From the NCBI GenBank assembly GCA_030248215.1, contig JASANG010000527.1:17558-81557 (forward strand): a stretch of 64,000 bases of DNA, in the 5' to 3' direction. Shown here one piece after another: positions 35,302 to 46,128 of the stretch. The DNA comes from Enoplolaimus lenunculus (Eukaryota; Nematoda; Enoplea; Enoplida; Thoracostomopsidae). The position numbers and the translations under genes are program-made. Numbering within the stretch: the stretch's first letter is position 1; every line of letters starts with the position of its first letter. The notes below the pieces were generated by a model. The model saw only the letters and a list, made by a program, of their open reading frames with translations, searched no databases and was not told where the DNA came from.

Positions 35302-36310
35302 TAATTTTTTTGAAATTCATATCGGTCAGCAGCGCAGCCTGGACCTTGAAAATTGTGTTGGCTTTATTTTAAAACAAATTGACCAGCGTAATAATTATAA
35401 AATTCAAATCGGTCAGTAGCCTGTGGCTCTATTAAACTTGATTTCGCAGAATTGTTTCTTTATTTGGGTCTTTTCGGTAATCCGCCGTTTGCCCAAAGAT
35501 AGTTGGATGATGCATATGTTTGCATATTTGAGATACTCATGGCCTCACCTGATTATTCCGAGTGCCCAAATTTGAATTTTTAAAAAACTAATTTTTTAAG
35601 GTCCCATAGACCAATTTTCATAAATGTATCTTGGGTATAACCAGGTTTTCGGTTTGGGGTTCGCGACACGGAATGTTAATTTCTTAAACTTTGAATCAGT
35701 TTGATTTTACTTAGGCAGATTTTAACTCAAATACATTTTTCAGCAGCAAAGGAGGATGGGTGCTACTCAAGGTAATAGATGTTTCATCTCTGTTTCATGG
35801 TGCTTATATTGCTTAAAACATCCATGAAATTTATAGGAAATACTCAATAGCATCCTTCTATGCATAGTAAATAAATGCTGGTTTTTCAGCTATAAAAGAT
35901 ACTTAACCAAATAACGTTAACAGGTTATGGTTGTTCATAATGAAAACTCATATAATTCTACTGCCTACCTTCTATTACAACCAGTTAAACGCCTGTGGTA
36001 CGGAATTTTCAAGTGTTGACGAATTCGAAGCTTGAGGTAAAAAAATAAAAACAAAGAGAAATTGGCCAATCTAGTACAGCATTAAAAGTAGTATTTATTT
36101 TGATCTTACAGCAGAAACTGTATCGATTGTTTTCAATTATTAGTTTTTGGCATACTTTTTCTTCTTTTTCTTGACTTTTGAAATGACAAAGACGGTTGGT
36201 TATTTGAAGGCAAAGTAGAAATCAAATAAAATAAAACGAATTTCAATCAGCGAAACTTTGATTTGTGGTTTGATGCATTAGGAACCGCTGTTACTACACC
36301 AAACTTCTCT
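35302..36310. other. intergenic, short repeated phrases only
   Basis: AAATTCATATCGGTCAGCAG near 35315 and AAATTCAAATCGGTCAGTAG near 35400 are similar, suggesting a local duplication next to the rRNA relic. No gene seen. Confidence 0.35.
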
Positions 36311-36645
36311 ACAGAGGCGGATCTTTCAATTTTTGACGAAGGGGGGGGGCGGATGGCAAATGTTATGAAACGCAAAATGGGTGAGGTAGGAGGGACCTTA
36401 TCATTTGATTACCAAAAAGTTTTCTGAACTTTATTATTTTATTACCAGAAATTTTATGAGGGCGAAAAATCGTAAGTTAGTTTGGGGATGTTACCATTTT
36501 ATCACAAAAATATTGTGCAAGAAAAAATGTGTTTTTTACAAAAAATTTTCTGAGGTTAAAAATGGTTAGGTAGGGACCTTACCATTTTAACACAAACAAA
36601 TTCTTGACGAGGTGGCGTACACCGCCCCTGTGGCTCCGCTAATGC
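36311..36645. mobile_element. hAT-like element with internal repeats
   Basis: Starts CAGAGGCGGATCTTTC and ends CTGTGGCTCCGCTAATG, a worn version of the CAGTGGCGGATCC end. Inside, GGGACCTTACCATTTTA phrases recur about every 60-110 bp. Shares these with 18290-18380. Confidence 0.5.
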
Positions 36646-37305
36646 TTCTCTAGGGTATGGGAGAACTAGCGGTTTTGGCGAACTTCATCTTGTAGAGGAA
36701 ATACTATCGGGATATAATTAAATCTGTGTTCTGCTGGACAAATTTATTTCATTGTATCCGATACTTAATACCAACGCTTCAGTAGCATCGTAAACGATAC
36801 AAAATTGTTAAGTTGTTTCGCACTCAATTTGAGTTTTACGCTACATTTTCAAAGCATATATACATACATACACATATTTATACTCAGTAAAAAATTTTGT
36901 ATCTTCACCCACCAGAATTGAGCAGCTAAATGAAGCACCGGAGATGCGTTGTCAGATTTGTTCGAAAATCAGAACCAAAAATAAGGTCTATAATGCATTG
37001 TCTATACATCAGCGACCCCTGGGACTTCGTTTGAACCGGACCGACCGGCTGAGACAAAAACAATAGGCGAGACTTTTACCATTGAAGCCACTGTCTAATT
37101 CGAGCCATAAAATGACATTCTAAACCGCATAAAACTGGTTCGTTTATTCGTAGAGCCGATAAACCGTGTTTGAAACTTAATTAGTACCCGAATAGTGAAA
37201 TTAGACAACTATGAGCTCTGACGAACAAAGAAATCTGTTTTAAACAACCGAATACTGTATACTACTAGTCAGGGCTAAATTTGGCTACAAAACAGTTTTG
37301 CCTTA
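36646..37305. other. intergenic, nothing recognised
   Basis: No supported feature. Confidence 0.4.
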
Positions 37306-37313
37306 GTACTCAT

Positions 37314-37514
37314 GGCACATGTTACTTTAAGGGGTGTCCAGGTTTCTGGCGGATCTAAAAAGAGTAGATTTAGATTATAGATTACATTTTTGCTTAGGCC
37401 TAGGCTTAGGCTTAGGTTTAGGGTTAGGAATTCATTTTTACAACGCTTAGGCTTAGGCTTAGGCTTAGAAATTCGGTTTAATCTACGGTTACGCCACTTA
37501 AAGTAACATTGGCT
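37314..37514 (-). mobile_element. TTAGGC-core element, GTTACTTT subfamily
   Basis: Perfect 8-bp duplication GTACTCAT. Ends GGCACATGTTACTTTAAGG and AAAGTAACATTGGCT. TTAGGCTTAGGC runs on this strand. Lies about 500 bp upstream of the receptor start. Confidence 0.9.
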
Positions 37515-38011
37515 GTACTCATCAACGCTGTACTGTATATTTTTGCACTTTGTATAAAAATAAACAAAATGGCAAAATGTAACATTTCAAATTTGAATTT
37601 CATTAAATTTTCGAAATGTAATTTCAATCTAAAGCTAATACCTCGAAATCTTTCAGAAGACAAATCGCCTTTAATCCGAATTAGTCTATTTTGCGTCATT
37701 AATCTCAACAAAATTGCAGCAAATGAAGTGAGTTAAAGCGCTTAAACGAATAAGCGTTTGTGATTCGTAAATCTCTGGCCGAATAAAACTTTATTTCAGA
37801 TTTATAATAGCACGCCAAGCATGCTTTAAACCATGTAAATTATTTAATTAATTCATTTAAATTTTGCGTAAAAATGTCATCATTCCAATGTAACATTTCT
37901 GCAAAGCAGAAGTAAAAAACAAAATTTTCAATATTTGCGATACTGCTCGTTTCGAAATACTTTACGACAAAATACTTCACGTCAACATCGAACAACAATT
38001 ATCAAATCGGT

Positions 38012-41000
38012 ATGCTGCATCCATGCTTTCCAACGGCAGTTCAAACTCGAATTCAACTTGCTGTATTGAACGCGTCAAATATAACACGTTTGAACGTCAA
38101 TTCAAACAATGCTTCAGTGTTTATTACTCATCTCACTGACAATGATAAAGAACAAGTACGCATGTACAGTTCATTAATACCGTTTCTGACTGCGTTATGC
38201 TTAATCGCCGTTGTGCTCAATTTAGTTACCATCTGTTCAGTTCAATTTATTCGCGAAGTGTCGCCAACTATTCGACTGACGCTTGGATTAGCCGCCGCTG
38301 ATTGTTGGACATCCGTCGTAATGGGTTTCGGATTTGTTTTCAATTCCTACTATCCGATTGTACAAAATTTATGTCTTAACGGTTGTGTAGTGACCGCAGT
38401 TGAAGCGTGCAGACTAAGCGCAATACTGACATCGATACTGCATTTGCTTGCAATTGCTGTTAACCATTATTTAGCGTTGATCCCGACGTTTGACGCACGC
38501 CGCTGGATGTGTCCACAACGTGTTAACGCCGTCATTGCGATGATGTGGTCCGCTCCGTTGGTTGGATTTTGTGTTGCGTTCAGTTCGTTTCCAGGTCAAC
38601 TGTTTCGGTCATCTCAATGTACTGTCCACGCAGTTACATATACAATGCCGTTCAGGGTCGCCGTATTCGTATGCCTTTTGATTCCGTTATTAATTCTAGC
38701 AGTTATCTATAGGTAATAATTCGGTTAGCGGCTCTTGTACACCCCCTACAAGCTTTTCTGAGAGTTAGTAGTAGGTTTAGTATTCGGACATTACAGACTT
38801 ACCCCTAAGCCAAAACCTTTGTATCAGCATTTACCTAAACCTATGCCTCAAATATCGGGGGGGGGGTGCACAAAATCCGTTTTGTGTATAAGCCATGTTG
38901 CCGTGAGCACATATTTGGATTCGTTTCGATGCGTTTATTGGTTTTAGCGGAGCAGTGATTTTTTAGTATTTTTTGTTTGTAACTCTATCTTGAACCATAA
39001 TTAGTATTTCAACAACTGTTTTGAGCACATGCCATAACGCGCTGAAAACACATTTGCAATGCCTTTTCATACCTTTATATTTATAGCGAAAAGTTTGAAC
39101 TGCGCAATATTGCTAAAATTAACCAAAATGTGTTAAATTCACAAAATGGCCATAAACCAGCATCATTAACTGCGCAAAAAATTATTAATCTTTAGTCGTG
39201 GCCAAATTCGCTGAATCTAGTTTATTTTACATCATGAATAGCACAAAATCTGTATAGGATAAACGATGGTTAGTCAAAACTTGTATGGAATTAGGATAAG
39301 TGACATGAAGAAAATATTCATTTTACAAATTTATATTTCCCAAGCTTGAGGGTCGCAATTCATCCCCCATTTAACCTGGACAAGCGGTGCAACATAAAGC
39401 GGTCAATTTAGACCAAAATCAATTCCATTTGCAAAAAATATTTTTACTTCAAACCACAACATCGTTGTATTTATAGTTGACCTTTTTTGTAAGTAGTTAA
39501 ATTCGTCCAATACAAAGACTGCAATTTCATAAAATTGTTTAACTAATTTAAAGATTTCGCCACAGTTAATTTTTGTTTTTCAAAATAAACTTTAATTCCA
39601 CTACACCCTGAAACAAATAGCATTATTTTGTCAACGCGCAGAAATATTAATTTGAGATAAACGTCAGTTCCACAACCTGACTGAATGTGCACTATTCACA
39701 GTACAATCTTTAACACCGGCAGAGCTAATTTTAGCAAAATGCTTATTCGTACAATAAATCTAAGTTTTCCACATGTGACGAATATTTCATTTTTAATTTT
39801 GACGTCTTAAACTTAAAATTCAACAAAATGCTCAGTTCCTTGGCACAAATACAAGGTAAATTACGTACATCGCAGCGATAATTAACCGCACGTGTAGTGA
39901 ATGCGATCTAAGTCACAATCGACAAATTTCTTTAAGGTGAACTGTCTCCCTTGTACAAGAGTGGTATTGTAACTCGGATCAAAATTTCACTTCAAAATTT
40001 TGACAGTAGCGTAAAAAGATTTTTCAATTTGCACTTCGTGTAAAAACATTTTTTGTGGAAGATGTATACCATTGTGTAAGGATATTCCAAACCGTAACTC
40101 TAAGCATAAACTTGAATGTCAGGATGTACACGTGAACTGATTGACCGTTTTCGCTATTGTAAATATTTCACACTAGAAAGTTTTAGCTCCTCAAACTGCA
40201 CCGAACTTCATCTATTATTAACCTCTTATCACATTGAGTTGCCTATAGGCAACTCAGCGCAGTGTATATACGTTAAATAATATATCGCACCGTGTTTAAC
40301 AATTTCCACACGTATACATAATTCTAAATCACTACAAGACGTGAGAGCCCCCTCGGGCTCGAGCGTCAAGCTCTTATAGCTGAGTGGAGATGGTATACGC
40401 CTCCCAATCCAGTCACTGGAGTTCGAATCCTAGCATATAAGTAGGTCTCAGTGGAAATAGAAAATATTCATGTGAGAATGGGTTAAACTTTTTGGCCAAA
40501 AAATTTCGATGGAGTAGGAGTAAAACTGACGAAGATAAACAAAAGAATGAATCTGCGAAAAGATATCAAGCCCAACAAAATGAAAATTTATAGCGAAGAA
40601 AAACTTTGAAGCGTTAAATGGGGGGGGGAAAGCACAGCAGTAGTATTTGTTGTCTTTAGTCGTTCATACACTGTAAAAAGTGGGAAGTCAAATTGACTCT
40701 CTCGGAGATAGGCTTTTTCTGACTACACAAACTGAGTCAAATTTGACGCCGCCTGGGTCAAATTCGACTCACTCAGCGATTCAATGAATCGAATTTGACT
40801 CTGGCGGAGTCGAGTTTTGGCTCAGTTTGTTCGTCACGAAAAGCCTATTTCCGAGAGAGTCAATTTGACTTCCCATTTTTTACAGTGTACGTTGCCACCA
40901 GTTTTTGCAAGTTGATAGATATATGCCATTTTTAGTTTTGGCATAAGCTACTTGGATATTTGAAAAAGTGTATTAAATTTTATATAACTTACCGACGTCA

Positions 41001-42274
41001 AAAATTGTTTGGCCTCTGAAATCCATAATGCTGTCCTAAAATTGACACAAGGTGTTATGTTCTTGGTCAAACTGGTGGATCCAATGGGGCAATGCTTACT
41101 GTATCCATTGTACGAAGATTTTGTCATTTTGTGATGAGAATTATTGATTAATATCCTTTCCCGAGAAACATATTACGTTTTTTAACAGATAGGAACAGGA
41201 AGCACGTACACTTGAATGTTTTTGTACAAAAAATGTAAACTGTTTGTATTCCCAGTACTTTCACTCTAAATTCTAATGAGTTGATTAATCAATTCAGACG
41301 GAAAGTTAGCTATTTCTGAGCAAATAAACTAAAAATGTTAACTCATTCTGAGTTGAGTTGATTATTACTCTGAGTTGAGTGATTCCGTTTTAGTTGACTA
41401 ATTAATCAGAATGAGCTAAATCAACTTAAAATTATGACTTCTGACGGTCCTAACTCACACTGAATGGATTTAACTTATTCTGAGTTAAAATCAACTCACT
41501 GGAATTCACAGTGTTGGCGCGGAAATACATTTCTCTTATGCTCGCTTTTGTTGTACACTTGCCTGCTTCAGGCTGATGGCGACTGCTTTGGCAAAATTGT
41601 CAGAACAATTTCGAACGATGAGCACACGACGCGGTGCATCAGTGCGCAATCGGCGTAAGATGATCGGCACCGCGTTGCTGATTGTGATATCGTTTCTGTT
41701 CGCGTGGATGCCGTCAGGCATCATTTACGTCCTTACCTGCTCAAACTGCCCGGTTCCGTTCAAATCGTTCGGGTCAAAAATTGCAATTGTTTGCGTGAGT
41801 ACAATCGCGAGTGTTTTGATGATTTTAAAAGGTATCGTGAATCCGATTATTTACGCGTTTCGTATTCCAGAATTTAAAATTGTCGCCCGTCAATTATCAG
41901 AAACGATTACACTTGCGACTGGCCGTCGGAAGCCGAAACGAAACGGTCAACCAGTTCGAGAAGGAGTTTTCGGTGGTGCAACATATCGCATGGGTGACTT
42001 GCGACAAAATGGAAGAGATAATTGTGTCACTACTGATGGCAAAACAATTGGACACTGTATGGATGACGGCAAAAAAGACAGCGATTCAGACAGTTGTGGC
42101 GCTGGCACTGAAAGATTAAGTGCTGCAGATGGAGAACATGCGATTTGTCATCGACAAAATCAATCTCTTATTCAAAGTGACGGTCAAAATAAACGCAACA
42201 TCGAAGGCAATCATTCAGGTGCAGAATCAGCATCGGATCAACAAGAAGCCGAATCAGAACCAATCATCTTATAG
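38012..42274 (+). CDS. class A (rhodopsin-like) G-protein-coupled receptor, two exons
   Basis: Exons 38012-38712 and 41572-42274 join in phase (TATAG/GTAATA donor, CTGCTTCAG acceptor, codon AGG split) to give 467 residues. The extracellular N-terminus has N-glycosylation sites at about N20, N23 and N33. Seven hydrophobic segments follow: TM1 54-80 with N70; TM2 about 86-110 with D97; TM3 about 128-152 ending NHY (151-153) where most relatives have DRY; TM4 171-191; an extracellular Cys203; TM5 212-233; TM6 265-288 with AWMP (278-281) in place of CWxP; TM7 302-328 with NPIIY (324-328). The roughly 135-residue tail is charged. This should be a plasma-membrane receptor signalling through G proteins. 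The ligand is unknown; I would call it an orphan, perhaps amine- or peptide-receptor-like. ATG has G at -3. The intron is loaded with transposons, and the last 15 codons plus stop form the first unit of a minisatellite. Confidence 0.9.
40218..40486 (+). mobile_element. TTAA-flanked element with tRNA-like promoter, in receptor intron
   Basis: TTAA at both ends. A-box TAGCTGAGTGG at 40377-40387 and B-box GTTCGAATCC at 40421-40430 are 44 bp apart, exactly tRNA spacing. The 20-nt perfect palindrome at 40236-40255 (core TTGCCTATAGGCAA) follows the left TIR. Same strand as the host gene. Confidence 0.9.
40669..40887. mobile_element. GAGTCAA-core TIR element, copy 4, in receptor intron
   Basis: TA on both sides, ends CACTGTAAAAAGTGGG and CCATTTTTTACAGTG. 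Best preserved copy of the family; it can fold into a hairpin over nearly its whole length. Confidence 0.92.
41262..41513. mobile_element. GAGTTGA-core TIR element, copy 4, next to exon 2
   Basis: Ends CACTCTAAATTCTAATGAG and GGAATTCACAGTG. It has no TA duplication, so the ends may have decayed. It stops 58 bp upstream of the exon 2 acceptor, leaving just the branch-point and pyrimidine region unaffected. Confidence 0.85.
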
Positions 42275-42790
42275 TGTTTAATCTGCGAATCAGCATCGGA
42301 TCAACAAGAAGCCGAATCAGAACCAATCATCTTATAGTGTTTAATCTGCGAAGCAGCATCGGATCAACAAGAAGCCGAATCAGAACCAATCATCTTATAG
42401 TGTTTAATCTGCGAAGCAGCATCGGATCAACAAGAAGCCGAATCAGAACCAATCATCTTATAGTGTTTAATCTGCGAATCAGCATCGGATCAACAAGAAG
42501 CCGAATCAGAACCAATCATCTTATAGTGTTTAATCTGCGAATCAGCATCGGATCAACAAGAAGCCGAATCAGAACCAATCATCTTATAGTGTTTAATCTG
42601 CGAAGCAGCATCGGATCAACAAGAAGCCGAATCAGAACCAATCATCTTATAGTGTTTAATCTGCGAAGCAGCATCGGATCAACAAGAAGCCGAATCAGAA
42701 CCAATCATCTTATAGTGTTTAATCTGCGAAGCAGCATCGGATCAACAAGAAGCCGAATCAGAACCAATCATCTTATAGTGTTTAATCTGC
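42228..42790 (+). repeat. 63-bp minisatellite spanning the receptor stop codon, about 9 units
   Basis: Units start CAGCATCGGATCAACAAG at 42228, 42291, 42354, 42417, 42480, 42543, 42606, 42669 and 42732. The first unit encodes the receptor's last 15 residues and the TAG. The rest lie in the 3' UTR. Only one site varies (AATCAGC versus AAGCAGC), so the array is recent. 63 is a multiple of three, so another frame stays open for 200 codons, an artefact. Confidence 0.96.
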
Positions 42791-43048
42791 ATACTGTAGT
42801 GAATCGAATAAGAAAAACGGTGTCTGTGTTTATTTTTCTTCTACAGGAGGTACCTCCCTTGTTTTTTATCTTATAACAGATCGAATGAAATTACGTTGCA
42901 AAGCTGACCAAGGCGGTTGGCCGGCAGTCACGAAATACGAGGGATTCGCAAATATGGGCAAGTCATTTTGAGGACCGTAGACGAATTTAAAAAACGCTCT
43001 GAACGGTTTCATTTGCGTCTTGTATACAAATTTTGATTGAGTAATGAA

Positions 43049-43054
43049 AATAAA
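43049..43054 (+). terminator. candidate poly(A) signal of the receptor gene
   Basis: AATAAA about 775 bp after the stop codon, after the minisatellite. Alternative signals are not excluded. Confidence 0.4.
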
Positions 43055-43236
43055 ATATATTTCAAGTTTAATGATAAACATATTTGGCATTCACGCAACG
43101 AAATAAGCTAAAATCAGGGTTGCACGGAACATTTGGTGCAATAATGTTTTGTTTCACAGTTCCGTAGAACAAAGGAAACTGAATTAAATAGGAAATCAAC
43201 GAAATTATACACAGATTTCAAAATCATTGCAACTGT

Positions 43237-43425
43237 GGCGTATGTTACTTTTAGGGCCGTCCCGGGTTCTGGTGGTTCTGTGAAAAAAGTAGGCTTACAT
43301 TCTAAACCACTTTTTTTGCTTCGACTTAGGCTTAGGTAGGAATACGTTTTTGCAACGGTTAGCCTTAGGCTTAGACTTTGGAATACGCTTAATCTACTGT
43401 TATGGCCCTTAAAGTTACATTGGAC
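43237..43425 (-). mobile_element. TTAGGC-core element, GTTACTTT subfamily
   Basis: Ends GGCGTATGTTACTTTTAGG and AAGTTACATTGGAC. Flanks GCAACTGT and GAAACTGT agree at seven of eight. Confidence 0.85.
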
Positions 43426-43506
43426 GAAACTGTTTTGCTTATTTCGTCTCAAGTATCTTACTAGTTAATCTGTGTAACTGCCAGAAAAGCATTTGCGGCT
43501 CCGAGG

Positions 43507-43649
43507 CGAATGTATACAACAGGGCCGTAACCGCAGTATATATAAGCATATTTCTAAACCAAAGTCTATGCAAAAATAGGACAGAACGTAAGCTTAGTCT
43601 ATTGCAGTTTAGCAGGAAAACGTTCAGCCCCGGATCCATACAAGGGCTG
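43507..43649. mobile_element. worn TTAGGC-core element, ACAGGGCC type
   Basis: GAATGTATACAACAGGGCCG at the left and CCCCGGATCCATACAAGGGC at the right. The core keeps only one or two recognisable words. Flanks match weakly. Confidence 0.55.
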
Positions 43650-44162
43650 GTTTCGGCAAGGCATACTGTGCACGACAAATTGGCGAAAAACAGAAAATTC
43701 TCTAGGTAATGATCGATATCGTTTGGTTTATTAAATTTTTAGAAAAATGATGTTTTGATATCTAGGTTGAGTAGGAAGCTAAACTTTGAAAACCGCCCGA
43801 TAAAACTCACAAACAGGACGCAATCAGAGGTGAAGAAACCTCAGCTGGAGCCGGTCCGCAAACAAATTTTGCCAAAACCAGAGAGCTTGAGGTTAAGCAA
43901 AATTAGGCAACAAAAATAATCTTGAAGATGCTGTATTTAATAATACGCAATATGATACCAAACAATTGTTCAAACTTTTTTCCGGTTTCTGATAAATCTC
44001 ACCAATTAAAGTTTTCAAAATCGCTCCTAAGTTACGAACAAACTGAACAATGGCACGACTTTTATATAAGTATGAAAAATTGAGGTGGATGTTTCGCGTA
44101 AGCCTCCGCCAAATGCACACCACTGCTTGTAGAAAACCAAGAAAAACAACTATATTTTATTA
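43650..44162. other. intergenic, nothing recognised
   Basis: A 76-codon minus-strand stretch at 43893-44123 has no supporting features. Confidence 0.35.
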
Positions 44163-44170
44163 CAACCATC

Positions 44171-44413
44171 GGCCCATGCAAAGATCCCGGGTGGAACGTT
44201 TTTTTGGAGGACTGCACTAGAGTAAGCTAAAGCTTTAGACTAATTTTTTGCTTGGCTTAGGCTTAGGCTTAGGCTTATAAAAATGCTCACTCTAACGCTT
44301 AGGATTCCGCTTAGGCTTAGGCTTAGGAATATGCTCATTTTTACGCTTAGGCTTAGGCTTAGGCATAGGACTGCGCTTATAATACTGTTCCGCCCATGTT
44401 CTTTACATTGGCC
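44171..44413. mobile_element. TTAGGC-core element, GTAAAGA subfamily
   Basis: Perfect 8-bp duplication CAACCATC. Ends GGCCCATGCAAAGATC and CTTTACATTGGCC. Three TTAGGCTTAGGC blocks are separated by AATATGCTCATTTT, showing a nested internal repeat. Confidence 0.93.
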
Positions 44414-44475
44414 CAACCATCTTACCGGGTGTAGGATTGGTGAATAGCCAAATTTTTAGTTTGGGCAAGCGTGAT

Positions 44476-44746
44476 TTAACCCTTTCTCACATGAATATTT
44501 TCTATTTCCCCTGACACCTACTTTTATACTAGGATTCGAACTGCAGTGACTGGAGTGGGAGGCGTATACCATCACCAATCAGATATAGGAGCTTGACGCT
44601 CGAGCTCGAGGGGGCTCTCACGTCTTGTGGTGATTTAGTACTATGTATACGTGTTGTAATTGTTGAACACGGTGCGATATATATTATTTAACGTATATGC
44701 ACTGCGCTGAGTTGCCTATAAGCAACTCAATGTGAGAAGGGGCTTT
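44476..44746 (-). mobile_element. TTAA-flanked tRNA-like element, tandem pair, first
   Basis: Left TTAACCCTTTCTCACATG intact. The right end reads GTGAGAAGGGGCTTTAG, so its TTAA is worn. The next copy in the same orientation starts 26 bp later. Confidence 0.82.
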
Positions 44747-44771
44747 AGATAGTAAACTGAAAATTTTTCGC

Positions 44772-45041
44772 TTAACCCTTTCTCACATGAATATTTTCTA
44801 TGTCCCTGACACCTACGTTTATGCTAGGATTCGAACTCCAGTGACTGGAGTGGGAGGCGTATACCATCACCACTCAGCTATAGGAGCTTGACGCTCGAGC
44901 CCGAGGGGGCTCTCACGTCTTGTGGTGATTTAGTACTATGTATACGTGTTGCAATTGTTAAACACGGTGCGATATATATTATTTAACGTATATACACTGC
45001 GCTGAGTTACCTATAAGCCACTCATTGTGAGAAGGGGTTAA
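44772..45041 (-). mobile_element. TTAA-flanked tRNA-like element, tandem pair, second
   Basis: TTAA intact at both ends, TIRs CCCTTTCTCACATGA and TGTGAGAAGGGG. A and B boxes intact on the minus strand. Confidence 0.88.
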
Positions 45042-45291
45042 TATAAATACATTTAAGTAACGTATACTTATTTATCGAGGAAAGATATTGACGTCGAACC
45101 AGTAGCAAGTCTAACTTTAAACTCTGTTTCTTAGAATCTCAAAGAGAATGGGTATATCCCTCATAAAGTCTTTGCAATAACCCAGTGTCTTTGAGTTTTC
45201 ATAACTGTTCAGGTGCCAATTTCTGCATTAGGTGACAAGAAATTATAATTCTATTGTTAATTCATATTTATTCCCAAAGCATATAATTGTT

Positions 45292-45400
45292 GGCCAATGT
45301 AAAGAACAGGGGCGTAACAGTAATATATGCATATTCTTAAGCCTAAGCATAAGAACGAGCAAATTCCAAAACCTACGCCTATGCCTTAATAAAGTTCCCA
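45292..45400. mobile_element. TTAGGC-core element, left fragment
   Basis: Starts GGCCAATGTAAAGAACAGG and contains CCTAAGCATAAG and AAACCTACGCC words. No right end was found. Confidence 0.65.
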
Positions 45401-45602
45401 CATCTTCATCTTTGTTAAAACAGTTAAATTCGAGGCATTCCAGTTATAAAAATATTACGCCCGAATTTTTTCCGTCATCTCACAAAGTCGGAAATTCAAT
45501 TCAATACACATAGGTTCGTAGTTGAACTCTGATATAAATGTTTATGGCCCCAGAAAGTGTCACAGATACTTGTACTTTGCAATAAAACATATTGTGGTGT
45601 TC

Positions 45603-45787
45603 GCCGTATTCTCAAATGTGCGCAGCACCGGCACTCAACGTTCAAATTTCAGCTCATTCCTTGCATTAATCTGCCAAACTGCGATGCAGTCAAATTTTGC
45701 GTTCTGCAGTTTTCGCCGTTCTCTAATGTGAAAACCTCGTACTAAACTTGCGGTAGGTGCTCGTGCGGCACACAGTTGCGAATACAG
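45603..45787. mobile_element. GTATTCTCAAATG-ended element, copy 2
   Basis: Ends GCCGTATTCTCAAATGTGCG and CACAGTTGCGAATACAG form inverted repeats with inner AGCACC/GGTGC. The same ends occur at 21299-21509. Directly downstream of the secreted peptide gene. Confidence 0.6.
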
Positions 45788-45837
45788 TTTGTTATTCCAG
45801 CGATACGACACCACTTCAAAATTTTGATTGACTATTT

Positions 45838-46128
45838 TTATACTCCAAACTTCGTCTTCCCATCGTAACGCGTGGATCGTTCATTAGAATGTTGCTTCCA
45901 ACCAATGATATTCGTTATTCCGTGTAGCTCGAAACGTTTATGAAGCATCGGTCGCTGTGATTGGTGTTCAATAGAATATACACAGCGACCCATAATGCAC
46001 CCTAAGCTTGTTGTATCGCAATCCTCTGACCAATTGCAGCTGTGACCGCGTTGCTGCAAATTTGATGAGATCACAAATTGTAAAACAAGAGAAAACGTAG
46101 TTAAAATAAGCACACCAGCTGATTTCAT
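45838..46128 (-). CDS. small secreted cysteine-containing peptide precursor
   Basis: A single-exon frame from an ATG encodes 96 residues. Residues 1-22 are a classical signal peptide (basic start, Leu/Val/Phe-rich core, VISS end). The mature part has four cysteines at 31, 37, 44 and 49 (CX5CX6CX4C), enough for two disulfides, in a context (NWSEDC, GRC) resembling short EGF- or Dickkopf-like modules. A Lys-Arg pair at 64-65 could be cut by a prohormone convertase to release a C-terminal basic peptide of about 31 residues. The product is probably exported. Family not recognised; hormone, toxin-like or defence roles are all open. No intron or poly(A) signal was identified, so the gene could have further exons. 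Confidence 0.6.
   Translation of the reverse strand: MKSAGVLILTTFSLVLQFVISSNLQQRGHSCNWSEDCDTTSLGCIMGRCVYSIEHQSQRPMLHKRFELHGITNIIGWKQHSNERSTRYDGKTKFGV

Larger units (their letters stand above)
38713..41571 (+). other. receptor intron (2859 bp)
   Basis: GT-AG intron between TM5 and TM6, inside the third cytoplasmic loop. Contains a TTAGGC-like remnant (about 38795-38850), a TTAA/tRNA-like element, a GAGTCAA element and a GAGTTGA element that ends 58 bp before the acceptor. Confidence 0.85.

Noticed and set aside
42274-42876. 200-codon open frame of 21-residue repeats
   Set aside because: It is the minisatellite read in a second frame; the period of 63 is a multiple of three, so it stays open without being a gene.
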